Positions 21,735 to 34,300 of a stretch of DNA of 38,189 nt are shown piece after piece. The position numbers were made by a program, and so were the translations under genes. The DNA comes from Lenisia limosa. Lineage: Eukaryota; Breviatea. Below the pieces are notes generated by a model that had not been told where the DNA came from, did not search any database, and saw only the letters and a program-made list of their open reading frames with translations. The DNA lies in assembly GCA_001655205.1 (NCBI GenBank), contig LPNZ01010304.1:1-38189 (forward strand), read 5' to 3'. Every line of letters begins with the position of its first letter. Positions within the stretch are counted from its first letter, which is position 1.

Positions 21735-24726
21735 CTAAGTGGTGAGCTCCTGATGTAGTCTGTCCACCCATCAAAAGAATGTCTACGAAAAACTAGTTTA
21801 TATTTTCTTTCTGGATCATCATATTTCCTTGAAAATACGGCCTTTGCCACTCACTCTTTTGGCAGGTTTCTTCTTCTCCTAGGTCCATCATCGTCTAAAG
21901 TGTAAATGGGTTTTCAAATGACATAGTAAAGCCACGAATATCACATCAACCACAAAACATCACAAGAAACACTTCAGTCCCCTCCCAACCTTTATCCTTT
22001 ATACCCATTGCCACTTCCTCCAAGCCTCTTTTGTAACGAATTCGGCGGTTTCCGAACCAGTTATTGATTTGGGCTGTCGTCTGAGAAGGTAATCATCCAC
22101 AGAATGCTCAGATGCCCCTATCTCTGTGTTTTCAACAAAGTAAGGTAATTATGTATTGTTAGAGGTGTTAACATACCCGCCCCCTACGCATTCAGCCTTT
22201 TTGGCAAGCCATTTCTTGGTCTCATCATCAGGGTAAGGCGATTCAATGTGCCCCAAAAACCAGTTGTTCAAAGTCTATAGAAATCAGTTGGCTGATATCG
22301 CAAAGTTTCCTTCATGAGATCAACCAACCTCAGTTGCATGCTTTGAGAGGGTTTTTCTCCCAGTGGAAACAGTTTTCTTTTTAGCTGCAGGACTGACCAT
22401 TTTCGGTCCTCTTGCGATGACAGGAACTTTCGCTCTACAACTCGTTATTTTATTATTGACTAAAGGTAAATAAATTGAATCAAAAAAACAAATCTGATGT
22501 AAACCCCACATTATGGACACACCGCTCACCTGATAGAAACGAACTCATCCGGCACGCCCGCTCGAGGAATTAAACGAGGGTCGCATTCGTACTGTTTGTC
22601 CAAGAGCTGAGGAATTAGAAAAGATGAATCACTCCATAGCTAAGTGGGATATCATATTATGATGATATATTATGTTTATCACAAGTACCCCATGTCTTCA
22701 TTGCCCAATCGGCGGCTCCAAACCTTAAAATCTGTACAATAATGAGGGACATCGGTGCTGATATCGAAATCATGAAGATCTTCCAGAGTATCAGCCTGCT
22801 GCTTACTAAAGGTGTCAGCTAAATCAGCAAATTTTTTGAATGCGAATATGTAGAAATAAGATGTATAAAAAGGCTGGACTATCCGGACACGATCTTAAAC
22901 AAGTTGGTTAGAGAGAATTGTCACGGATTAACGAAGATTTACTTTCCGTGACGTCATATTTTCCTAAAAGCATAATTGTTGTTCTCTTATCTCAATAACA
23001 ATTACTTCTATACTATATTGCAAGTTACGCTCGTTTACAGTTATTTTTGTCCTTCAACCGAGCCAGGTTCTCCAACGCAACCTGCTTTACACCGCTACAT
23101 GCGAATAGTAAACCAGTACCACCTTGTTGCAGGCTTTCTTTTCCTTGATTTTTCAGTTGGCTCCACTTCCATCCACTCCATATCATCATCCTGAGATAAT
23201 GAGTACGCAGCTACATTTGGAAGGCTAAAACAGCATTTCAGAAAAAAGAGTACAATTCCAGCTCACAACTCGCATTTTCCGTCTTGTCCTGTAGACTTTA
23301 CTCCAGTCCGGCGGCTCAGGGGAGTCTTCATCTTCTGGTGGATACTTCATAACCGGCTACTGAGTCAGATGGAATTGAGAAGACGCTTGACCTCTCAGTA
23401 TCGCAAAATATCATTGAAATCAATCCGATCTGTCTTCGGTATTATAAACAGAAATTACCAAGAGGTTCACTTTGGTACCAAAAAAGCGAAAAAAAAAAAG
23501 TGATTTCCAAGATGATTTGTCGATAAATTCAGTCTTGAAAGAAAGTGAAGCGAACTGTCGCACCCAAGCAATACCTCAATGTGGGCCTGCATTCTTCGCT
23601 TCCTACTCATCTTGGACGAGGTCATAATTTCCGCCCACATTTCATCCGTTTCGTTCTGTTCCATTAGTCATAGTGAATGTAGACCTACCGAGGATTCATC
23701 GATAAAAGATGAAAATGGGTCCTCCCATTTGACCATCGGAGACATTGCCGATCTTGAACGGCTGTAAAAGTCTGGCTCTGGGGATACAATGGACCTTGAT
23801 CTTTTGTGTGTCGCTTCCTCTTCTTTCTTTACTGTATCACTAGTTGTCTGAGGAGACACATCCTGGCATGTAGGCTTAGTAGGGGGTGCTTTCAGTCTGG
23901 TTGGGTTTGGCATTCTCTGCACTGCCTGGAAGGGACGAGTTGGGATAAATGCTGCTGTTGCATTCTGAAGACGGTTAGAATCCGATCCATAACGCAAACA
24001 AAAAACAAGAAGTTAATACCTTAAAAGTAGCGGGTGAGGGGTCTTCAATATGGGATAGGCTCGGATAGGGGGATTGGACACCAGGCGAACAGACCATTTC
24101 ACGAGAAATGTCGTTATCGAAAGAAGGGTGAAGTGCGTCAAGCGACTCGATCGGCTGAATAGTCATAAGAAATAAAAGTATTGGATTAGCCCAATTTGTG
24201 TTCTAAACTGAGATAATTAAAACCAATCAGAATTGCATCATTTAACACACAATCACACTATGTCCAGAAAGGAATGTAGTACAGCGGGCTTACAACGTTA
24301 CTATTGTCATCGCCGGAAAGTGGGTCGGGTTTGGTTTTGATTTCCTCAGATCGGAGACTTTCAATATTTGAGTCTGACAACACAACTTCAGTTGGGGGGT
24401 AGATCCCAGGGTGGAAAATTTGCGACAGGGGTGGAGGTGTGTGTGCAAGGGGAGGGTCTGGAACAGTAAATATTTCCAATATCTTATGTCCACATTTGCC
24501 ATCCAACATACATAAGGCAGGGTTCATAAGAGAGGAGTAAAGTTGAGGGACAGTAGCATGCCCAAACTTCAGAGCAATGGGCTGGAACCAAATGGCTTGC
24601 TACTGGGTAAGTGTCTGATGTGGCGACATTTACAAGAGGAATACAGAACCAGTTAATTTGAAACTTGATGCCCAAACATACCTTGACTTGAAGGAAAAGT
24701 GAAAGACCCAGTTCTTTGGGAAGCAT
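21504..24726 (-). CDS. Transcription factor with two tandem TALE homeodomains
   Basis: The predicted protein starts MLPKELGLSLFLQVK (24726) and runs through about twelve phase-consistent exons. The N-terminal two thirds is Pro/Ser/acidic and low in structure (for example RSRSIVSPEPDFYSRSRSAM, KPTCQDVSPQTTSDTVKK), with basic patches such as KMSRKRRMQAH and KSRKRKP that could be nuclear localisation signals. Homeodomain 1 lies in exons 22188-22274 and 21990-22080. Homeodomain 2 lies in 21638-21734 and 21504-21569, and the protein ends three residues after its recognition helix region (RIRYLRQTV-stop). Both have the TALE Pro-Tyr-Pro loop and a WFxNxRIRY recognition helix, so both should bind DNA in the nucleus. 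Most TALE proteins carry one homeodomain. A 33-base intron (23656-23688) joins the two halves. Without it the gene would split into an upstream protein ending VGLHSL-stop and a downstream one starting MEQNETDE. Confidence 0.82.
21990..22274 (-). other. TALE homeodomain 1 (two exons)
   Basis: Exon 22188-22274 gives TLNNWFLGHIESPYPDDETK followed by a helix ending AKKAEC. After an intron of 107 bases, exon 21990-22080 gives TTAQINNWFGNRRIRYKRG. The three-residue loop insertion (PYP) and the Asn-Asn-Trp-Phe-x-Asn-Arg-Arg helix are diagnostic of the TALE class. All core residues are present. Confidence 0.93.
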
Positions 24727-24847
24727 AGTGAGTACGTGTCCTTGTAAGGTTAGAGATCAGAAAGGTACAAAACTGCAATAACTATTATTATACTTGGAAG
24801 ACTTTAGAAAAGAAAATGATATCTCAAAAGTGTATTAGTAAGTATAC

Positions 24848-26070
24848 CTAATGTGATGATATCTTGGCTTCAAAATCATAAATGAAAAATTCAAAAACAA
24901 GGTTGTCTTTGTTCGAATCACTCCTCATTATAAGCCTTTGATAGTAATACGCAGAAGTATCAGAAAATGTCAATAGAAAGTATCAACAAAACAAAACATG
25001 TAAAAAAAGAGTTATGAGGCTTTCAATTCGAAAGTAATAACGTTTGACCCTCACCGATAGGCAATAACAAGCTATTGAACACGGCGTATGCCTCATGATG
25101 AACAGAGGCTTGACTAAATTGTCAAAAAAGACGCATACAAAGAATTATCGTAAAACATAAACTAAAACCAATATCATCCAAACCTTTCTTGGAGTGATAC
25201 TAGGAGTAGGGTATGGAAGGACACGGCTTTCAGGTACTGAGAAAATAGTGTCTAAATAGTGAGAAATGATCCACTTAAGAGTATATCATATTAATAATAA
25301 GATAAAAACCAACCAGCCTTACTGAAATATTGCTCATGATCATGAGATCAGGTATAGTGAAAGCAGCATCTGTGGGGAGCCAAGCAATGACTGCTGCGTG
25401 AATCGTTCGAAAGAATGCCTATCGTGGTGAAGAAGGAAGGTGTGATCGGTCAGTTTAAATACGCCCAACCTGAAAGGGTTGATGCTCTTTCTTGTACACT
25501 TCAGCCATGGCATATAATGTTGTTGACAGAATGCGTGTTGTTTCTTCGGCCTTCCACACCTCCCATTTGCGTCCACCCTATATTAATAACTCCAAAAACA
25601 GTAGTTTTGCGAGGGTTATTGTAATAGAGTATATGGTCTTTTTTAAAAACCCCACCGGGGAAATTTAAATGATAAGTGTATTTTCAAAACCGTTGGTAGA
25701 TTTGAACAACGACAGTTAGTCAGTTAAGTCCGGCCATAGAGCATTACAGAATAATCTGTCATATATTTGCTGAAATGGAAATCCACCCTTACTTACTCTT
25801 TCTAAAATAGAGCCATAACACGCCTTAAAAGAAATCTCGAAGGCTTTCAGTGGATTTGCCGACTAAGTAGATCGTCAATAAAAAGAGAAGAGAAGACAGT
25901 CCGTCACCAATACTACTTCTTCCATATTTTTTAAATATAAACCTCTCAGCAAAACACCAGCTTACCTGAATGAGCTCAGACTCCTTTAGCTGATTGACCA
26001 CCTCATCTTCAGTTACATGTGTTGGGTTTGAATACTGACTATTTCGTTTTCTATAGCCTCTTCCTGACAT
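24848..26070 (-). CDS. Unknown protein, predicted helical
   Basis: Exon 1 starts at 26070 (MSGRGYRKRNSQYSNPTHVT, then EDEVVNQLKESELIQ) with a GTAAGC donor. Further phase-consistent exons are at about 25455-25580 (GGRKWEVWKAEETTRILSTT, then LYAMAEVYKKEHQPF), 25313-25410 (AFFRTIHAAVIAWLPTDAAF), about 25195-25240 and 25055-25110 (ASVHHEAYAVFNSLLLPI). A last short exon ends in TAG at 24848-24850. The protein is mostly amphipathic helix with a basic N-terminus. I do not recognise it. The region 25590-25800 is poorly resolved. It may contain a 27-base exon and a 27-base intron (25770-25796), and some sequence between may be missed. Only about 120 bases separate its stop from the start of the TALE gene on the same strand. 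It diverges from the SNU23 gene across about 240 bases. Confidence 0.55.
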
Positions 26071-26309
26071 GGTGAGGCAGAAAGGACCGTGTTTGGATTT
26101 TTTTTACATTGATGGCAAAAGAGGGAACCCCGGGTACCCGCTCCAAACAAAGGGAAAAATGGGATGTTTTCGAGCTCTTTTTAGGACCTCAAAACTTAAG
26201 GAGATTGTTTATCTTTAGTTTGAAGAGAAAATTGTGAAATATCGACTTTGTGTTTTTGTGAGCAGTTTTCCAACTCCCTAGTCCCCCCTGCGGCACTTTC
26301 GCTTGCACA
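26071..26309. promoter_or_regulatory. Short divergent intergenic (bidirectional promoter) region
   Basis: Only 239 bases separate the start codons of the minus-strand unknown gene (26070) and the plus-strand SNU23 gene (26310). Both promoters must fit here or overlap the genes. I see no specific conserved box. Confidence 0.45.
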
Positions 26310-27904
26310 ATGTCGACAGATCTTTCAAAAACGGTGGGAAAAGAAGACAGTAAACAAATCTTATTTTCCCCTGTCTTGGTACAGCAATTCCTTTGTGTCA
26401 ATTGTGTACAGAGTATCTTTCTTTCGTTTTTCAAATTTTATATTTATTTTCAATCTCACAATATTGATACCCACTTACCCTCGTAGAAAGGCATTGACAA
26501 CACGTCAAGAAGAAAGTGGGATGTCGATTTCTTCCAAAAGATTGCTGAGGAGAGGAAAGAGAAGCAGGTATTTTTGGCTAGATTTTTCGTATATTGACAG
26601 CAACTATCATATAAATCTTCAACAATAACATTCAACATTATTGTTTCAGCTTGAAGAGGAATTAGAGAAACAGAAAGATGCACTTGCTCGTAGTATGATG
26701 GGTGAATTCGCGTTGGATTATTATTATGTTATTGTGTGTTGTTTTCTCTTACAAAATCGCTTGATATTGGCGATTGTGTTTGTCTTTCTCTTTATTACAC
26801 TTCTCAAAACTACCAAACCCATCATGTTGAGACACAGCTATATTTTTCCTATCATTTGTTCTAAACTACTTACAATTCACATTTTGCAACGTAACCCTAT
26901 CCGGCTGCGCTAATAATTTAGTGGGACAAAAGACGCCAAAAGCTCTTCTCAAACAGCGAGAGTACGACCCCCAGGTGTGACCATGGCCGTTGTTTCGAAT
27001 TTTAACCCACATTGTAACGGCTTGACCACTCCAGGTTGAGAAAAATCTCTTAAAAAGGATGGTTGTAACAGAAACGACCCCGCTTCAGCAGCAGGGTGGA
27101 TGGTGGTGTGATGTGTGTGAATGTGCACTGAAGGATTCAACATCATGGCTGGACCATATTAATGGAAGAAGACGTAAGGAGGGGAAGAGGAGTTCCCTCT
27201 TTCTTTTCTATTTTCTGGAAGAATAATTTTTGCAGATCAAAAGAAACTTGGAATGTCCATGAGGGTCGAACAGAGTTCAGTGAATCAAGTTCAAGCTAAG
27301 ATTCAACAGATGAAGAGGAAACGAGAAGACGAGGCCCTTGTGGCGGACCTCCCCATTGAATATGGTTGGTTGCAATCATATTTTTTCAAATGATGTTGCG
27401 TTCTGGGGGATATTTCACAATAATTGCGCGCTGGCTAGATACAGTCATGTCATTCACATTTACTTTTTTTGACACTGGCTTTTCGTGGCATAGCTATTGG
27501 GTATTGAGGTTGCACGTTGTTTGGCAAATTGGGTTAAAAGGAGATCAATATCTTCACAACAAGGTTCTGCATTTGCCTTTAGCCTTCCATTCAAGTTAAC
27601 CTAACATGATAGACTTTGAGACGCGTATCAATAACCAAGCTACACCGGAGGATACATTGGAAGCAAGGAGGGAAAAGAGAAGGAGAGCAAAGGAGCGCAA
27701 GAAGGCCGAGGAAGAGGAAATCGCCAAGGCGGTGAGCTGACTCTGAAAGAAAGACCATATTTCTTGTTTCATCATATTTTTCCCGAATAAGGGTAGTAAT
27801 TCCACAACACTTTACTCTTCTCGCCACTTTGCTGACTTACTATTTAGGCTGAAGATGAAATGGATGACGAGGAAAAAGAGATGAGAGCGTTGATGGGAAT
27901 GTAA
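26310..27904 (+). CDS. SNU23: U4/U6.U5 tri-snRNP zinc-finger protein SNU23 (ZMAT2)
   Basis: The gene begins MSTDLSKT at 26310. Exon 2 gives NTSRRKWDVDFFQKIAEERK, matching the family's RRKWD-x-DE/F-aEKlAeeR start. Two further short exons cover EELEKQKDALARSMM and PKALLKQREYDPQ. The central exon (27036-27171) encodes a U1-like C2H2 zinc finger, Cys-x2-Cys-x12-His-x5-His, in GGWWCDVCECALKDSTSWLD followed by HINGRRH. The next exon reads KKLGMSMRVEQSSVNQVQAK, the near-invariant LGMSMRVE signature. Then come DFETRINNQATPEDTLEARR, a Lys/Arg/Glu helix, and a final acidic tail EDEMDDEEKEMRALMGM with TAA at 27902-27904. All resolved joins keep phase. The length of about 200 residues matches the family. 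The product acts in the nucleus in activation of the spliceosome B complex. That fits an intron-rich genome. Confidence 0.93.
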
Positions 27905-28319
27905 ATTATTGGATGTAACACTTCTGGAACTACCTTCTCCTTTTTGTCATGTTACATTCTCGTTTGGTTGTTTAGTTCATGTAAACTTAATACCAGCAGG
28001 TGATTAGTACATTAGTATAACGCAAGTATCAAAGTAGAGTTATGAGAGAGAGAAGAACACACGCTAAGCCAGTTAGTTGTAGTGGCCGAAATAATCATAT
28101 AAACACCCGGGAGTATACCCTATTTATGCTTTTTTTTTTTCAAGCGTTTTTCCTGGTTTTTAAATACAATTAAATACGTATTCAAAACGTTTATATATTG
28201 GTAATCCCTTGGCCCAATATAGATAATTCAGAAGAGGATATTCCCCTTCTGACTTCGTTATACGTGGAATTTCTGCCAAATAAGCAGAAATTTGTTTATC
28301 CTAGCCTTACAAATTCAAA
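27905..28319. other. Intergenic region between two same-strand genes
   Basis: About 415 bases lie downstream of SNU23 and upstream of the next plus-strand start at 28320. T-rich and AT-rich. No exon seen. Confidence 0.5.
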
Positions 28320-31300
28320 ATGAGTACAATGTGCACCTCTCCTGGTTGGGTATTTCTCTTTTTGGCGATTCAAACTTCTTACCTCTTTCAGACCTCCAAA
28401 CGGTTGCCTCTTACCTCTCCATGGAAGGGTTTAGCCAAAAGGACTTTCCTGCGTCAAGAGGCCATCTCCCCCTTTCAACCCCTTTCCTTTCTAAGGTAAT
28501 AAGCCGACCTTTCTTGTAATTGAAGGCTCTTTTTCAGAGCATAATTTCAAATGGTCCAGGTGCTCTGTTTCCCCGGGTCAAGGCATTCCCTTTTTTGCAT
28601 TTTGACTTCCTTAATTTTTAGGCCTCACGAATGGTCCTAATTGAGGACGGCTTCAACCCCGTTGCCGCCCATGTTCTGTGCCTCCATCTCGAAGAGGTGC
28701 GTGGATCATCCCTAACAACCCGATTCTCTTATTTTGTTTTCTACAGGAAGTTGTAGCCACTCCCTTTGTCATCATTTTCAGATTCACAAAACTCAACAGA
28801 CTAAGGCCATTCCTGCTGCTCAACCAGGTGAGGGGCTACAAGCATGAATAACAACTTTTCTGGACTTCCTCCAGTAGTATATGATAAATTGTCATGTTTT
28901 GACCTCTTAGTGGTCCATGCTCCTGTTGCTGTCGCTGCTGCCCCTGCTGTCATCTCTCCTGCTCCGGTTTGCTCCATTTCTACCGGAGGCTTTATTATTG
29001 CATTCCTCCCCTCACTTCTCAACCTGACTATGGCAGGAGGATAAGATCGAAGCTGCTATTGCTGAACTCATCACTGTTGGAATCGTCAATGCCGAAATGA
29101 ACAAGAATCAAGGTAAGCAACGAACAGGGCAAAGCAAAGCCTGTCGCGGTGTTGATTTTTCTGTAGAAACGTCGGTCCACATGTTGAACCCCTCTATTGC
29201 CGATCGATACGCTGCTGCCCTCGAGGCCTACTATGTCGCAACTGACACCGCTTTCTCAAGTTTGAGGGACTGGTTAGGATAACAATTTGTGTTNNNNNNN
29301 NNNNNNNNNNNNNNNNNNNNNNNNNNNNNNNNNNNNNNNNNNNNNNNNNNNNNTTGAGTTTCAACCGAAAACTTGAGTTTTTATTTATCATATGATCTAT
29401 ATCTATCATGGATATACTAGTCCCCATAAATTTTGGTTAATTTGAATTATCTTGCTGATCCTGATCTGTTGACGGCTTTAGAGGTGGTTTCACACAAGCC
29501 TGACACTGTTGTTCTTGCTGCCCTGCCAGTACCCCATGTGCCCCAGAACGCCTCCTGCCTTCACGAAGCGGTGGGGATTTGGAATTTATCATTGTTTAAG
29601 GTGTTCTCATCTGTATTGCTTTATTGTAGTATATTCTATTACAATTAGTGTCGTGTTCTCAGTTTATGGATGGTTTTGGGCCAAATACATGTCTAATTGT
29701 CATTATTTTTTTGGTAATATAGTATTGTTATTGTTACACTGAGACTCTTGAACATACTCAAGTGACCATTCAGGCTATTATCTCTCTCCTCTTCTGCTCG
29801 CCCCTAACAATGCACTGTACTCTTCTCTTCGAACTTTCCCAATGCCAAGGCCAGGTTGCTGATGTTGTCAAAACTGCGTAGGCATAGCTTTTTGGAATTG
29901 TTCCTTCCAAACCTTTTATTCACTTCTTTAGATTTGCAAACTCCCCCCTTTCCATTTCATTGTAAGCGGGGAGTATCTTTATTATATCTTTTTTATTATT
30001 ATCAAATTTCGCACATGGAATTGGGGGGGGGGGTAGCGATTCAGCTCTATTATACTCTAACACACGCTAAGCTTGAATGAATAGATATTCCTCAACTTTC
30101 GTTTGCCACCAATTATACTATATTCTGTCTACTGGACTAACTCCGTGCTCACCACTCAGTATGACAATTGTCCATGGTTTGGCTACTGACTCCCATGTTC
30201 CCAATGACCACTGGAAGACCCTTGTCAACATCATGCCTTCCGCTCAGGTTCGCCATTTGAGTGATGAAAACTGCTTTGGAGTCGCTTTAGTCTTGTCACA
30301 AGGCTTGTCAAATATCATTCATCAATGATTTTTTCGATCTATTGAATTGAAACGTTTTTGGAAGGCTGACCCTTCAGACTGCAGCCGAATTTGTGGAAGC
30401 TCTCTTCGCTGCCCTCGAACAAGAATCTCTCAGCACAGGCCGTGGGAGGGGGGGGGGGGNNNNNNNNNNNNNNNNNNNNNNNNNNNNNNNNNNNNNNNNN
30501 NNNNNNNNNNNNNNNNNNNNNNNNNNNNNNNNNNNNNNNNNNNNNNNNNNNNNNNNNNNNNNNNNNNNNNNNNNNNNNNNNNNNNNNNNNNNNNNNNNNN
30601 NNNNNNNNNNNNNTTTCTGTGGAATGATGTCACCTGAGCTTTCAATTTTTGTCTTCTATACGACCCTTATCTCCTCACTGTTTTAGTGAACTTCAACGTA
30701 AGTGGCTTCGCTCCTGATGGTGACGAAAGGGATTTTCCTGGCGTCTGGGCCAGCTCAACGTTTTATTAGCGTTTTATTAACCCTTTAGCACGGCTTCGGC
30801 TCCCTTGCCGCTCTTCACATCTCCACCCCGGCTAACGGATCGTTGATTATCACCCCCNNNNNNNNNNNNNNNNNNNNNNNNNNNNNNNNNNNNNNNNNNN
30901 NNNNNNNNNNNNNNNNNNNNNNNNNNNNNNNNNNNNNNNNNNNNNNNNNNTTTGGTGGACATGGTGACCTTCCCTGCTTGGGTAAGCCTGCGGGTCTTTG
31001 AGGGCTAAAGAGAAATTTGGACTATTCCCTGAGAGTCGGATATTCGAATTACTCAGCAGTTTCTTGGCCTTTTGAACTTTTGGCAACCTTTTCAACTATC
31101 ACTATTATCAACTTTGAGGGAGATAATATGAATTATACATATCATATTAATATAATATCATAAATGTCTTGTTTCAACGATTCATTCATCAACATGGACT
31201 GGACGGCTTCGGCCGGAGTCAACCATGTTTTTCTCGTCTCTATGATTCATCACCTTGACAGAATATTACCAACGGACTGTTCCCCACCTTCACTTCCGGT

Positions 31301-34300
31301 CTCTTCTGGGACGGCAATGAGTGGGGGGCAATGATCACCACTCCTGATGAGAGTGCTTGTACGTGACACCATTTTCACATTTCACATTTCCGCGCATGCC
31401 TTACCTTTGACGTACACTGTAGAGCTGCCCTCCCCTCACCCGACCAGGCTTCGTTCGACCCCGAAGTTCACGGAGGTATGAATGGTGTTGTGTCTGCCTT
31501 GGGCTTACTATTTTACCAATCCTCGAAATATTGATTGCTTACCGATCTTTTTTCGAACCATTAATACCCCAAAATGACTCTTAAAAACTCGCTTCTTGGT
31601 TTACCCCGCAGGTGTGTTCAACAATTCAATTGGCGGCTTCCGAGTCATCACCCGCGCCAAGTCCTACAAGGTGAAGGGCGATCAACGCAAATTTCATTTT
31701 TTGATAATTTGCTCCTCTTTTTCAAGCGAAAAGGCACCCCCCCCCCCCCGTAGTNNNNNNNNNNNNNNNNNNNNNNNNNNNNNNNNNNNNNNNNNNNNNN
31801 NNNNNNNNNNNNNNNNNNNNNNNNNNNNNNNNNNNNNNNNNNNNNNNNNNNNNNNNNNNNNNNNNNNNNNNNNNNNNNNNNNNNNNNNNNNNNNNNNNNN
31901 NNNNNNNNNNNNNNNNNNNNNNNNNNNNNNNNNNNNNNNNNNNNNNNNNNATCATTTCCAACTATTCAGATTCCGTACTCTGGAGGACATCAACCACATT
32001 CCCTCCCTCGCAGCATACCACAAGGTTTCCTCTGTTGCTGTGTCAAAAGGTTGGTCTTTGGCTCTGTTTTTGATGTGTGGCAATGTAACAGTAATGCAAT
32101 TCTCAGGGACGGAGAAATATACTGCAGAATATAACGCACAATGATCCCCCTAATACCCCATTCTTCTCTCCTACCACCTATTAGATCATCACTTAACTGA
32201 TGGTTTAGGAGTTGAGAAAGCTGCTGCGGAGCTTGGTGTCGAAGTACCTGAAAAGCTGTACCACGAGTACAAATCACCCGAGTTGGCTTCTGTCCTATGA
32301 CTATTTCCTATCGAATGATATTGTCTTTTCCGACTTGTTGCCTTGCAATTGCTTTGGGCTTTATCTTTTGATTATTGTCCGCCTTTTGACCCACTAACGT
32401 AAAAGAAAGATCAAGAAGGAGGCAAAGCTGAAGCAAGCGGAGAGCACCGAGAAGACCAAAACAGCTGTTGTACCCCATATTGAGTGGGGAGGGGAGGGGG
32501 TCTAACGCAAATCGTTGTGATATAAACGATGTACTATGTACATATATTAAAATATATGTATATGTATATATAATATTATAGCTGTATGATAGGTGTTCCA
32601 ATTTATTTCTCTTCAGAATGGAGCGCATGCCCTCGCCGCCTCCCGAAGTGTCGCCACAAGAATCTGAGGCCATGACCACTATCGTTCACACCGGCATCGA
32701 AATCGACCACCACTTCAGAGAGACCAGATCCCAGGTCAGCGAGAGGGGGGGGGGGCNNNNNNNNNNNNNNNNNNNNNNNNNNNNNNNNNNNNNNNNNNNN
32801 NNNNNNNNNNNNNNNNNNNNNNNNNNNNNNNNNNTTTCAAACAATGTAATACCTTTTGTCACATAGCTCAGAAGGGGCTCTTTGTGTACCAGTACAGCCC
32901 TGAGCATCTAAAGAAGCTCCTCCCCGCAATATGCACACTTCTTGGTCACTCCAATAGCCGCCTGCCCACTGAAGGTCCGTCCCTGCTCTCACGCTACTAT
33001 GTGATACTCTTTGAAACAACAATAATTGTCTGTCGTTCTCTTGTGTTTCTCAAAGGTTTACCAGAGTTGATTTTGGACTTTTTTTTTTTTGTTTCATTAT
33101 GCTATTTTTACAACCGCCAGCCCTCCTGTGTAAGAAGCCACCACAATGGGTCACGGCTACTGTGGCNNNNNNNNNNNNNNNNNNNNNNNNNNNNNNNNNN
33201 NNNNNNNNNNNNNNNNNNNNNNNNNNNNNNNNNNNNNNNNNNNNNNNNNNNNNNNNNNNNNNNNNNNNNNNNNNNNNNNNNNNNNNNNNNNNNNNNNNNN
33301 NNNNNNNNNNNNNNNNNNNNNNNNNNNNNNNNNNNNNNNNNNCCTCCATGATATCCTTGTCTCATGCTTTAGGTCATCTACCTCCTCTCGCACGTTGCAT
33401 CCCTCATGAGCCACGTTGAGATGATCTACATGTTCACCAGTGACACCGGTCTTCCCTTCCTTGACACTAGCTTCACAAACCAAATCATGGACCTCCCTGT
33501 TCTCACGTCTCTGTATGGGGAGCATCGGGGCCCTATTATCTCTATATTTGCTATATATACGGTCCAAATGGTTGATGAAGAATTGGAGCCTAAGTTCATA
33601 GCTCATTTTTTTTTTGTGTGTGTTCTGGATCGATAATATTTTTTTTTTGTTTTTGGAATTTTTACGAACTCCTCTCTTCACAATAATTTTTTATTTACTC
33701 TTTTTGATATTTTTTTTTTATTNNNNNNNNNNNNNNNNNNNNNNNNNNNNNNNNNNNNNNNNNNNNNNNNNNNNNNNNNNNNNNNNNNNNNNNNNNNNNN
33801 NNNNNNNNNNNNNNNNNNNNNNNNNNNNNNNNNNNNNNNNNNNNNNNNNNNNNNNNNNNNNNNNNNNNNNNNNNNNNNNNNGGACCTCATGACCACGTTC
33901 AACGCCCATTTTACCGGCTTGTCCGATCCGATTGAGATTATGGACACTCTCTTCGAACGTCTTGCTGAGGAGGCTGCTGCCAAGGGACGTAGGCTGGGTT
34001 TACAGGGAGAGGGGTTGACACTTGGTGGCTTGTTTTTGGATTTGGATTTGGCATCATATGTAGTCATGAGAGGGTTGTTTGTTTGATTTCCCCATTTTAC
34101 CGGAGTGGTGGGATGCGGTGCTGAAGAAGAAACTGACCTGGGCTTTGTTTGTTTTGTTGTTAGCAACCCTCCTGTGTTGTCAGCCAACAAGTTTGTTTTT
34201 GGGCTTCTTTTGTTTCATACACATTTTTCAATCCCCCCNNNNNNNNNNNNNNNNNNNNNNNNNNNNNNNNNNNNNNNNNNNNNNNNNNNNNNNNNNNNNN

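Noticed and set aside
24484-24726. Minus-strand frame reading straight on from MLPKELGLS as one exon
   Set aside because: Its continuation lacks coding character. A GTATGT donor near 24681 and a CAGTAG acceptor near 24604 give a phase-correct join to a far better exon.
27591-27827. Minus-strand frames across the SNU23 exons
   Set aside because: Shadows of a clearly conserved plus-strand gene.
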